NCBI GenBank assembly: GCA_964613035.1
Contig: CAZTFQ010000012.1
Span: forward strand, 1-58,963
DNA: 58,963 nt
Direction of reading: 5' to 3'
From: CAVIQK01 sp964613035
GTDB taxonomy: Bacteria; Bacillota; Clostridia; Christensenellales; DTU072
Shown here: piece after piece, positions 8,136 to 16,386 of the stretch
Layout: every line of letters begins with the position of its first letter
How positions within the stretch are numbered: the stretch's first letter is position 1
Program-made: the position numbers and the translations under genes
The notes under the pieces: model-generated
Seen by the model: only the letters and a program-made list of their open reading frames with translations
What the model was told of the DNA's origin: nothing
Databases searched by the model: none

Positions 8136-8855
8136 ATGGAAACGATTATCAACGCATGGCTGTCGGTTTGGCTATATGTAATGGTCGGAATCGGAATTAT
8201 TTTAGCAATCAAGGTATGGAAAAATCGCAAGACGTGGGATAAAATCAATATTCTGTGTACTCTGGCGGTAATAGTGTTGGTCCTGCACGTTATAGAAGAA
8301 TGGGTCTTCCCCGGCGGACTTCACTATTCCTATAACATAAGTCACGGTTCTACCGACCTGTCTCGATATCCGATGAACAGATTAACGGATATGATAACCA
8401 ATTTCGGCGGAGTTGTTCTCGGGTGTATTGTACTGAAATTTTGGGGGTTTCGCAAGCCTGCAGGGATTGCGGTGATGTTGTTCTCGGCATTCGAGGTTGT
8501 TATTCACATAGTAATCGGAATAAATTCGCTTAACACTTTCGGAAAATACGGAATGCAAATTCTTTATTCTCCCGGTCTCGTTACGTCTCTGTTCGGATTT
8601 TTACCGATAACGATAGGTCTGGCGATACACTTATTTAAGAAAGAGAACAGAGCCAACGTCAAGCAATGGCTTGTAGCCGTAGTGGCGATGTTCGGATTAT
8701 GTTTTTTGTTAATCAATCTCCCCGAAATGGTCCTCGGCGACAAAGACAGTCCGTACGCATTCACCGATAGAGGATATTACGAACAGTTTTCGGAAGAGTT
8801 TGAAAAAGAGAACGGTTACGAATACTTCGAATACGAGAACGTAGAGGAGGAATAA
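8136..8855 (+). CDS. HXXEE-domain membrane protein
   Basis: 239 residues with about six membrane segments. The first long helices are followed by HVIEEW at residues 51-56, the HXXEE motif that names the family, and by the conserved FPGG. The charged C-terminal 40 residues (SEEFEKENGYEYFEYENVEEE) are cytoplasmic or extracellular. Family function is not established. An AAGGA site precedes the ATG. The gene is 3 nt upstream of the CocE-like hydrolase, so the two are one operon under the divergent TetR regulator. Confidence 0.82.
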   Translation: METIINAWLSVWLYVMVGIGIILAIKVWKNRKTWDKINILCTLAVIVLVLHVIEEWVFPGGLHYSYNISHGSTDLSRYPMNRLTDMITNFGGVVLGCIVLKFWGFRKPAGIAVMLFSAFEVVIHIVIGINSLNTFGKYGMQILYSPGLVTSLFGFLPITIGLAIHLFKKENRANVKQWLVAVVAMFGLCFLLINLPEMVLGDKDSPYAFTDRGYYEQFSEEFEKENGYEYFEYENVEEE

Positions 8856-8858
8856 TAA

Positions 8859-10712
8859 ATGAAAAAAAGAACAATGATCGCTTGTGACAAAAACGGTCAA
8901 AAAATGATTGTAGCGGTACGCGAGGCTCTGCCGATAAATTCTCCGTGCGCCAGATACACGGGTTATAAACCTGAAAAACTACTCTTAAAAAAGGGTTCTA
9001 TACGTTTAAGAGGGTATATGCCATTACCTTGCGACATCGTATTGGAGCGTGACGTACCTATCAAATTACGGGACGGAGTGACTATATATACGGATGTTTT
9101 CAGACCGAATGACGATAAAGCGCATCCTGCAATCATTGCAATGAGTCCTTACGGAAAGGAGATCGGATCTCAATGGTTGGACGACACTCCTAATCACGCA
9201 GGCATTCCTATGGACGCAACGTCGGGCTTACAAAAGTTCGAAGGACCGGATCCTGCTTACTGGTGTAATCACGGTTATGTCGTAATTAATCCGGACGTAC
9301 GCGGCGCGTACAATTCCGAGGGAATAATTTTATTCTTTGGCAGTGATTACGGAAGAGACGGCTATGATATAATCGAGTGGGTGGCAAAACAATCTTGGAG
9401 TAACGGTAAAGTCGGTATGAGCGGAAACTCTTGGCTTGCTATTTCTCAATGGTTCACGGCAGCACAAAGACCGCCGCATCTCGCGGCAATCGCTCCGTGG
9501 GAGGGACTTTCCGATTGTCACCGTGAAATAGCTACTCGCGGTGGCGTTATGATGCCTGAATTTGTTAAAATGTTATCCGATTCTTTTGCCTCTACCGAAA
9601 ACGGCGGCATCGAAGACGTAATAGCTATGATGAATAAACAAGCAACAATGAATCCTTGGTGGGATGATAAAGAAGCGGAACTTGAAAAAATAGACGTTCC
9701 CGCTTACGTTGTTGCAAGTTATACAAATCCGATTCACACTTATGGGACATTAGAAGGATACAGACGTATTTCTTCTAAAGATAAATGGTTAAGAATTCAT
9801 AACACGGGAGAGTGGGACGATTACTACCATAAAGAACATACGGAAGAACTTCGAAAGTTTTTTGATTTCTATTTAAAAGACGAAAATAACGGCTGGAAGA
9901 ACACGCCTAAGGTTCGCGTCAGCGTCCTAAACCCGGGAGGAAGAGATATTGTAGATCGAATTGAAGAGGAGTTTCCTATTCCTCGTACTAAATATAAAAA
10001 ATTATATTTGGACACAACAAAGAAAAAACTCGTTGAATCAACAGTTATAGAAGAAAATTATGTAGAATACAACTCTGATTGCAAGAAAAGAGGAGTTCGA
10101 TTTGATATGAGAATGGCTGATGATACCGAAATAACGGGATATATGAAATTGAGACTTTGGGTATCTGCACTTGATAATGACGATATGGACTTGTTTGTTA
10201 AAGTTGAAAAACGGCGTCCTTGCGGTCTGCCTTATAAGTTTTCTATCGGTCCGGGAATGGATATTTCTGCTAAAGGCTATATTCGCGCATCTCTCAGAGC
10301 TCTGGACGAAACGAGAAGCACCGAAGAAAACCCTCGTCAATCCATGTTAAAAGAAGAAAAATTGAAAAAAGGAGAAATTGTTTCGGTAGATATTTTGATA
10401 TGGCCTATGGGACTTAAATTTAAGAAGGGAGACCTTTTACGTCTGACCGTATCGCCGTATAAAACAAAAAAAATGTGGACGGGACCGTTCAAGTTAAAAA
10501 TGGCGAAAATAAATCTTCCGAAAGAAGGATATACTTATATGCCGAATGAAAAGCCGGAAACGTATACGATTGGCGGAGCAGAAATGTTTGCAGGATCCAA
10601 AATCGATACTTCCGAAATGCCTAAAGACCACAACAAAGGCAGACATCGTATTTATACAGGCGGTAAATATAAAAGTTATCTTTATGTACCAATAATTACT
10701 GAAAAGAAATAG
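8859..10712 (+). CDS. CocE/NonD-family hydrolase (X-Pro dipeptidyl-peptidase S15 fold)
   Basis: 617 residues. An alpha/beta-hydrolase domain begins near residue 60 (VPIKLRDGVTIYTDVFRP) and carries the nucleophile motif GMSGNSWLA with Ser191. The oxyanion-side sequence RGAYNSEG and the C-terminal jelly-roll of the S15/CocE class (from about residue 390; GYMKLRLWVSA) are also visible. The Asp-His pair should lie in the 290-330 region (NPIHTYGTLEG, GEWDDYYHKEH), but the exact residues cannot be fixed by eye. CocE relatives are acyl esterases or amidases. There is no signal peptide, so it is cytoplasmic. It is co-transcribed with the HXXEE membrane protein and ends at a clear terminator. Confidence 0.85.
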   Translation: MKKRTMIACDKNGQKMIVAVREALPINSPCARYTGYKPEKLLLKKGSIRLRGYMPLPCDIVLERDVPIKLRDGVTIYTDVFRPNDDKAHPAIIAMSPYGKEIGSQWLDDTPNHAGIPMDATSGLQKFEGPDPAYWCNHGYVVINPDVRGAYNSEGIILFFGSDYGRDGYDIIEWVAKQSWSNGKVGMSGNSWLAISQWFTAAQRPPHLAAIAPWEGLSDCHREIATRGGVMMPEFVKMLSDSFASTENGGIEDVIAMMNKQATMNPWWDDKEAELEKIDVPAYVVASYTNPIHTYGTLEGYRRISSKDKWLRIHNTGEWDDYYHKEHTEELRKFFDFYLKDENNGWKNTPKVRVSVLNPGGRDIVDRIEEEFPIPRTKYKKLYLDTTKKKLVESTVIEENYVEYNSDCKKRGVRFDMRMADDTEITGYMKLRLWVSALDNDDMDLFVKVEKRRPCGLPYKFSIGPGMDISAKGYIRASLRALDETRSTEENPRQSMLKEEKLKKGEIVSVDILIWPMGLKFKKGDLLRLTVSPYKTKKMWTGPFKLKMAKINLPKEGYTYMPNEKPETYTIGGAEMFAGSKIDTSEMPKDHNKGRHRIYTGGKYKSYLYVPIITEKK

Positions 10713-10723
10713 TTTTATAAAAT

Positions 10724-10755
10724 GACGCCGAAAATTAGTAGGCGTCTTTTTTTTT
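10724..10755 (+). terminator. Intrinsic terminator after CocE-like gene
   Basis: GACGCC/GGCGTC stem (10724-10729, 10741-10746), 11-nt loop, nine T. Confidence 0.85.
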
Positions 10756-10772
10756 GCGATAGTACCTATGGA

Positions 10773-10801
10773 TTGAAATTCTTGTTATTTTGTGATATTA
10801 T
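10773..10801 (+). promoter_or_regulatory. Promoter of acetyltransferase-cyclase operon
   Basis: TTGAAA at 10773-10778, a 17-nt spacer and TATTAT at 10796-10801. An AGGAG ribosome site follows at 10836-10840, before the ATG at 10847. Confidence 0.7.
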
Positions 10802-10846
10802 GGTCTAAATTTAATTAATTCATTAATATCGATTCAGGAGAATATA

Positions 10847-11467
10847 ATGAACAATCTTGAGCGCATGAACAACGAAATGGCATACATAGCCGACGATGAA
10901 GTTTTCGAAAAAGTAAAAAGTTGCCGAAGGCTGCTTCAAAAACTCAATGCGGCGGATTGGTCGGACTTCAGTGCAATAGACGCTATTATAAAAGAACTTT
11001 TCGGAGAAAGCGACGCTCACGTTACACCGCCCTTCCATTGCGATCTGGGGAAAAACATTACTACCGGTAAAAATTTCAACGCCAACGCCAACTGCACGAT
11101 ACTCGACGTCGCGAAGGTCCGTTTCGGCGATAATTGTTTATTGGGTCCCGACGTTTCGATTTACACCGCAGGACATCCGGTGCATCCCATAACACGAAAT
11201 TCCGGCTATGAATACGGGAAATCGATATCGGTCGGTGACAACGTATGGATAGGCGGTCATACCGTCATATGTCCCGGCGTACATATCGGCAGCAATGTAG
11301 TAATCGGAGCGGGAAGCGTTGTAACGAAGGATATTCCCGAATGGAGTATAGCCGTAGGGAATCCGTGTAAAGTAATCCGAAAAATTACCGATGCGGACAT
11401 TAAAAAGCTCTATAAAGACGAGGATATCGACGAAGAAGCCTGGGGTAATATCTTACGAAAACAATAA
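10847..11467 (+). CDS. Maltose/galactoside-type sugar O-acetyltransferase
   Basis: 206 residues with an N-terminal Mac domain (about 1-55) and a left-handed beta-helix of hexapeptide repeats. The catalytic His is H110 in YTAGHPVHP, the position used by LacA and Maa. VIGAGSVVTKDIPEWSIAVGNPCKVIR closes the helix as usual. It transfers acetyl from acetyl-CoA to a sugar hydroxyl, usually for detoxification of non-metabolised sugars. It is 14 nt upstream of the cyclase-family gene and shares a promoter with it. Confidence 0.92.
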   Translation: MNNLERMNNEMAYIADDEVFEKVKSCRRLLQKLNAADWSDFSAIDAIIKELFGESDAHVTPPFHCDLGKNITTGKNFNANANCTILDVAKVRFGDNCLLGPDVSIYTAGHPVHPITRNSGYEYGKSISVGDNVWIGGHTVICPGVHIGSNVVIGAGSVVTKDIPEWSIAVGNPCKVIRKITDADIKKLYKDEDIDEEAWGNILRKQ

Positions 11468-11481
11468 ATAAGGATAGTACG

Positions 11482-12081
11482 ATGAAAATCTACGATATTT
11501 CTCAAGAAGTGTTCGGGGGTCGAGTGTATCCCGACGATCCCGCACCGAAGAAAAAGATACTGAAATCAATGAAAAACGGCGACGCATATAATCTGACGGC
11601 GTTTTGTATGTGCGCGCACAACGGAACGCACATAGACGCGCCGTTTCATTTTATCAAAGACGGAAAGACCGTAGACGAGATATGCCTAGAGGCGTTGATA
11701 GGAACGGCTTACGTTACGGAAGGACGCGGTGTTATTACGGGTGAAGACGCCGTAGAAATAATCAAAAAGGCATCCGAACGAAGCCCCGAATCGGCGAAGA
11801 GAATTCTCATAAAAGGAGACGTCGAAGTTTCGCTCGATGCGGCTAAGGTATTTGCTTTTTCCAAAATCTTGCTTTTGGGGAACGAACCTCAGACCGTCGG
11901 TCCCGAAAATGCCCCTATGGCTGTACATACAGAGCTCTTAAGCGCCGACATAGTCCTTCTGGAAGGAATCGAATTGTCTGAGGTCAGTGAAGGAGTTTAT
12001 TTCTTAAATGCCGCGCCCTTAAACCTTTCGGGATCGGACGGTGCTCCGTGTAGAGCCGTATTGATAGCCGACGAGAAATAA
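11482..12081 (+). CDS. Cyclase-family metal-dependent hydrolase (kynurenine formamidase-like)
   Basis: 199 residues with the family metal motif HNGTHIDAPFHF, giving ligands H46, H50, D52 and H56, and a C-terminal RAVLIADE ending. The family hydrolyses N-formylkynurenine or closes/opens small amides and esters. The substrate here is unknown, as no tryptophan-degradation genes are nearby. It is second in the operon after the sugar acetyltransferase. Confidence 0.85.
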   Translation: MKIYDISQEVFGGRVYPDDPAPKKKILKSMKNGDAYNLTAFCMCAHNGTHIDAPFHFIKDGKTVDEICLEALIGTAYVTEGRGVITGEDAVEIIKKASERSPESAKRILIKGDVEVSLDAAKVFAFSKILLLGNEPQTVGPENAPMAVHTELLSADIVLLEGIELSEVSEGVYFLNAAPLNLSGSDGAPCRAVLIADEK

Positions 12082-12149
12082 CGATAAGCGTACATATATA
12101 TATTTTTTTTATCTAAATCGTTATAAGAGCGCTGAGACTAAGTATACTT

Positions 12150-12197
12150 AACGAAAAAAAACGATCTCGAAACGTATTCTGTTTCGGGACCGTTTTC
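12150..12197. terminator. Terminator between cyclase-family gene and lipoprotein
   Basis: Imperfect stem 12160-12173/12181-12194 (AACGATCTCGAAAC with GTTTCGGGACCGTT). The best T-run is on the minus strand (A-run at 12154-12161), so it mainly ends the minus-strand lipoprotein gene. Confidence 0.7.
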
Positions 12198-12224
12198 ATT
12201 GTTAACTAATCCGTTAAGGAGAAA

Positions 12225-14357
12225 TTACTTAATAACGTAGTCGACGTAGACGTAGCCTTCCGTTACTCTGTCGCCGTTGCTGACGGTATACGCCATACGA
12301 TAAGTGCCGGAAGTGATTTCCTCGTCGGGAGACACCGTGACGTAGCCGTCGGCGGAGAGCTTCTCCAATTTTTCGTTAGAGGGGGTACCGTAGACGAAAA
12401 CGCTCGCAGAGACGGTCTCTAAGAAATCCTCGTAGGACGGTATTTCAGAAGATTCCAGATGCACGTTATGCTCCGTAGTCGTCAGATAATCGAACGTAAC
12501 CGTCATGCGTGAATTATATTCCGACGTATTTATTAAGACGTATTTATCGACGGATTCTACGTTATCGTGCGAAACGGAATCGAATTCCAGCGGTTGACAA
12601 GCAGACACCTTGATGCCGTCGGAAGTTGCGATAAAGGCAACTATCTCGTAGCGGTCTTCCGTAAGACGCGGCAACTCGAAGGAAAGCGATTCTGCCGTAA
12701 CGGTCAGAGACGCGGAAGCGTCGTAGACGCTCGGAGCGCCTTTAGCTACAAGGACCATATTGTCGGTGGTCTTAGAAACGATCGCGAGGGCGAGTACGTA
12801 AGAAAGGTTTTTTTCCAGCAACGTTACGTCGTCTACGGATAGGCTCAAAGCCTCTGCTTCTACCCTACCGTCTTCCAAGCTTACGTTGCGGAAATCATAC
12901 GTTATAATTTGGGCAAAATCCGGAATCGAGAGGTCGTCGGATTGATTGTTTTTTAAAACAACGGTTTTATCTTTAATATCCGTATAAATCTTTTTCATTT
13001 CCGCGACGCGGTTTTTTTCGACGTCGAGAGCCTTTTGCATACCTTCGGAATCGGCAACCTGATGATTGTTCCATTGATAATATCTGATAAGGTTATCCGC
13101 ATCTTCTTCCGCGATATCGACGCCGTTGACGACTGTACTCCAATCTCTACGGCAAGAGAGTCCGTTTTCTTCTAAAAACGCGGAGAAATTATTCCATCTT
13201 TCTTCTTCCGTGTCTCCGTCTATGATAAGATCGCAACTTCCCACGTAGCCGTCCGCAAGCCCGTCCATATAGATTCTGTCTAACAGCACGTTGCCGTATC
13301 GAGTATCGGGGGTGAGAGTTTTTCCGTTGTCCAAGTAGACGACGATGTTGCCGTCACCGAGGTAATTGCCGTTGATATCGACGTAATTTTTGTCGGCAGT
13401 TGCTTTTTTTATACCGTCGAAGCCGGCGAATTTCATTGTAAGCGAAAGGGTGTACTCGTTACCGTAGATCGTCATAATATCCGTAAGGGTATCGGCGCTC
13501 ATAATTCCCAGAGTCGCGACAGATTGCTCGGACACGTTGTAATCGAGAGAATAACAGATATCGTCTTTCATTATCGTGAAAATCGCGTCGTAATTACCGT
13601 ATCCGTCGTCCGTAAGGAAAGTTTCCCAATAACCTTTAGAGTGATCGGCAACGAAATAGAGTTCTTGCGTCTCCTCGAAACTAAGCACCTGAGTGAGCTC
13701 GTATCTTTCGTCGGGGATATACTTGACGCGTTCATATACAGACTCCTGCTCGATATACAATTCATAGACGGTCTTGCCGTCATCATCGGTATAACGCTTA
13801 CAAATAAACAATTCCGTCGAGTCCGATTTACAAATCGTCTCGGAATTTTCGTCGACGGCGAGATAATACTTTTCGTTGCCGTCCTTAATCCAGCAATCGA
13901 CGACCGTTATCGTCTGCTTGGCTTCGTCTATAAAAGAGGCTCCTTTAAGCGCTATATCGGTAATGATCGAGGTTATGTTGTCGAAATATGAATAGGAATT
14001 GTTATACTCGACGAAGTCGCTCCACTCCGCGACGTTGCCCGATATCGTAAAATCGCCTATTTTATCGTATAGCGGATCGGCGGCAAACGTTACGGTTCTA
14101 TAAGATACGGCTCTCGCCGCGAGAGTGTTAAAAGTCTGCACGCCGCTCGCGAAAATATTGTCGTTGTCGAGCAATGAAGAGTCGAGTCTCTTATCCGCAA
14201 GCAAAAGCTTGGCGAGGTCCGTACCGCTCAAATCGGCTATAGACGGAGCCACGTCCAAGTCTGAGTCGTCGGGTTGACAGGCGGTCAAAAAAGACACCGT
14301 CAACAACAGACATATTAATAAAACAAAAGTTCTTTTCATTTTATTTTCGATAAACAT
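12225..14357 (-). CDS. Large secreted lipoprotein of unknown function
   Basis: 710 residues. A signal peptide with lipobox LTAC predicts a lipid anchor on the outer face, the Cys lying near residue 27. The rest is acidic and rich in beta-type sequence. No catalytic motif is recognised. The C-terminal quarter looks like successive Ig-like or beta-sandwich modules (LSVDDVTLLEKNLSYVLALA; SSEIPSYEDFLETVSASVFV). The start at 14357 is chosen because AAGGAG lies 11 nt upstream, while the internal Met7 has no such site. It has its own promoter and a palindrome just downstream of the predicted transcription start. Its position at the end of the carbohydrate locus suggests glycan binding or sensing at the surface, which is inferred only. 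Confidence 0.75.
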   Translation of the reverse strand: MFIENKMKRTFVLLICLLLTVSFLTACQPDDSDLDVAPSIADLSGTDLAKLLLADKRLDSSLLDNDNIFASGVQTFNTLAARAVSYRTVTFAADPLYDKIGDFTISGNVAEWSDFVEYNNSYSYFDNITSIITDIALKGASFIDEAKQTITVVDCWIKDGNEKYYLAVDENSETICKSDSTELFICKRYTDDDGKTVYELYIEQESVYERVKYIPDERYELTQVLSFEETQELYFVADHSKGYWETFLTDDGYGNYDAIFTIMKDDICYSLDYNVSEQSVATLGIMSADTLTDIMTIYGNEYTLSLTMKFAGFDGIKKATADKNYVDINGNYLGDGNIVVYLDNGKTLTPDTRYGNVLLDRIYMDGLADGYVGSCDLIIDGDTEEERWNNFSAFLEENGLSCRRDWSTVVNGVDIAEEDADNLIRYYQWNNHQVADSEGMQKALDVEKNRVAEMKKIYTDIKDKTVVLKNNQSDDLSIPDFAQIITYDFRNVSLEDGRVEAEALSLSVDDVTLLEKNLSYVLALAIVSKTTDNMVLVAKGAPSVYDASASLTVTAESLSFELPRLTEDRYEIVAFIATSDGIKVSACQPLEFDSVSHDNVESVDKYVLINTSEYNSRMTVTFDYLTTTEHNVHLESSEIPSYEDFLETVSASVFVYGTPSNEKLEKLSADGYVTVSPDEEITSGTYRMAYTVSNGDRVTEGYVYVDYVIK

Positions 14358-14394
14358 CTTAAAATAATCTCCTTAACTATTGCATTTTGAAGTC

Positions 14395-14449
14395 CAACGT
14401 TTACGTTGTTTTTTGTTGCATTATACTACCGAGGGCATTCTTTTGACAA
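14395..14449 (-). promoter_or_regulatory. Promoter and operator-like palindrome of the 710-residue lipoprotein gene
   Basis: Minus strand: -35 TTGTCA (14444-14449), 18-nt spacer, -10 TATAAT (14420-14425). Directly downstream is the palindrome CAACGT-TT-ACGTTG (14395-14408), covering about +5 to +18. That is a usual place for a repressor operator. It differs from the palindrome in front of the SGNH gene. Confidence 0.7.
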
Positions 14450-14507
14450 CATTTTTTCAACGATAGAAAAAATTCGGTAGGCTTACGAATCTTCAATCTT
14501 ATATTCA

Positions 14508-14532
14508 AAGACTCCCTTTCATCGGGAGTCTT
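14508..14532 (-). terminator. Terminator after GH2 gene
   Basis: Nine-bp perfect stem AAGACTCCC/GGGAGTCTT with a 7-nt loop. The following minus-strand tract is only moderately T-rich. Confidence 0.6.
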
Positions 14533-14561
14533 ATGTAAATATAAACGTATCGACGGTTTTG

Positions 14562-16376
14562 TTAAGAACGGGAAGGTCCTTTATCGAGAATCGATTTGAT
14601 TACCTCGAAAGGTTCTTTCGGCTTTCTGTCGAACGTCATGAGACCGTTGACTTCGTGGAACACGTCGGAAAGCTGCGTGTAGCAAAAACCTTTGATATGC
14701 GGATTGGAATAAATCGCTTCTATAAGGGAACGGAATCTTGCGATGAATTCTTCATCGTCTTTGACTGCCTCTCCGTATCCCCATTTATATCCGTCGACGT
14801 CTTTAACGAAGGAGGTTCCGCCGAATTCCGAGATAAGTATAGGTTGTCCCCGATAAGAATATCCGTCGGCGAAGGCTCCTTTATGGTGACCCATGAATAT
14901 TCTGCGGGTACATTTTTCTATAGTATCGAAGTATTCCGCCATTTCGGAACCTTTTTGGGTATAATGATGTATGGTCAGATAATCGGATACGGTATGTTCC
15001 CAGCCGTCGTTGGTAATAATCGGACGCATATCGTCGTAATCGGCGGTCATAACGTAAAGTAAATTGGCGAAGTCTTGTTGTTTTTTATCAAACAATATAT
15101 CTTCTAGTCCCCAGCTTTCGTTAACGGGAACCCAACACAACACGCAAGCGTGATTATACTGTTGTCTGACCATATGCATCCATTCTTCCGCGAAGTTATC
15201 GCGGGATGCGGGAGTGGACGGGCATATCGCAAAGGGTCTCTCGGACTCCACGTGAGTATATGCGGAGGGCATTTCCGCCCATACGATATAACCTCTGACA
15301 TCGGCATGATAGAGGAATCTTTCGTCCTCGAGTTTTTGATGTTTACGACAACCGTTGAAGCCCATAGCGATCATATCGTCTATATCCTGTTCGAGAGCTT
15401 TTTCCGAAGGCGGAGTAATATTTGTATTCTCCCAATATCCTTGATCCAATATAAGCTTTTGGTACAGCGGAGCGCCGTTAAGCAAGACCTCACCGTCTCC
15501 GTATTCGATTTTTCTCATACCGAAATAGCTGCCTATTTCATCGACGACGACGCCGTCGACGAGGAGTTGAATTTTGAGATCGTACAGCTTAGGATCTCCT
15601 ACTCCCCAGAGATGTTTTTCTTCTCCCAGCCAAATATTTTGAGCGGGGGTGTCGTCGGTTACTATCGTGGTTACCGTAGCGACTTGCTCTCCGCGATAAC
15701 GAGCAACGGACGTAAGACGCACGTCGTGCTCCGAATAAAATTTTTCTTCATCGGGAAGAGAACAATCGAATTCTGCAGACAAAACGTTTTGATCGACAAG
15801 CGGGGTCAGCTTAAATGAATCGACACGATATTCGTTGACGATCTCCAACCAGGCGGTTTTATAGATACCGGTTATTCCGACGTACCAACAACCGTAATCG
15901 TGGTCGGAGGCTCGCTGTTTTCCTCTGGGTATAGAGGGATCGTAACTGTCCTCGGCTCTGATAACCAAAAGATTCTTTCCGTTTTTACAAGCAGTCGTCA
16001 GGTCGAACGTCAAGCGATGATATGCGCCGCGTTCCGTTCCGCAAGATATTCCGTTGAGGAATACTTCCGTAATATAATCGCAGCCTTCCAGATGAAGCAA
16101 AACGCGCTGTTCGGACGAAAAGGTCAAGTCGAGCTCACGCTGATACCACACTGCCGGGTACTGGGTTACGTCGCCTATGCCGCTGGCTTGGCATTGATAA
16201 GCGAACGGAACGTTGATTTTCAACGGAGCGTCGAATCCTCCTATAAAGGAAGTCGTATCGGTCTTGCCGTCGTCAAAACAAAAGTCCCATTGACCGTTGA
16301 GATCGGTCCATTGTTTTCTTACGAATTGAGGACGAGGATAATCGGGGATATAGCATTCTAGATGATTGATTTTCAC
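14562..16376 (-). CDS. Glycoside hydrolase family 2 enzyme
   Basis: 604 residues with the GH2 order: N-terminal sugar-binding sandwich (about 15-180), immunoglobulin-like domain (about 190-290) and catalytic TIM barrel (about 295-595). The acid/base is Glu420 in WVPVNESWG and the nucleophile is Glu517 in ILISEFGG, both in family consensus. There is no signal peptide, so it is a cytoplasmic exo-glycosidase acting on imported oligosaccharides. GH2 covers beta-galactosidase, beta-glucuronidase, beta-mannosidase and alpha-arabinosidase; the specificity cannot be read here. It is 10 nt downstream of the ABC ATPase gene, the last gene of that operon. Confidence 0.9.
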   Translation of the reverse strand: MKINHLECYIPDYPRPQFVRKQWTDLNGQWDFCFDDGKTDTTSFIGGFDAPLKINVPFAYQCQASGIGDVTQYPAVWYQRELDLTFSSEQRVLLHLEGCDYITEVFLNGISCGTERGAYHRLTFDLTTACKNGKNLLVIRAEDSYDPSIPRGKQRASDHDYGCWYVGITGIYKTAWLEIVNEYRVDSFKLTPLVDQNVLSAEFDCSLPDEEKFYSEHDVRLTSVARYRGEQVATVTTIVTDDTPAQNIWLGEEKHLWGVGDPKLYDLKIQLLVDGVVVDEIGSYFGMRKIEYGDGEVLLNGAPLYQKLILDQGYWENTNITPPSEKALEQDIDDMIAMGFNGCRKHQKLEDERFLYHADVRGYIVWAEMPSAYTHVESERPFAICPSTPASRDNFAEEWMHMVRQQYNHACVLCWVPVNESWGLEDILFDKKQQDFANLLYVMTADYDDMRPIITNDGWEHTVSDYLTIHHYTQKGSEMAEYFDTIEKCTRRIFMGHHKGAFADGYSYRGQPILISEFGGTSFVKDVDGYKWGYGEAVKDDEEFIARFRSLIEAIYSNPHIKGFCYTQLSDVFHEVNGLMTFDRKPKEPFEVIKSILDKGPSRS

Positions 16377-16386
16377 GGTATTCTCC

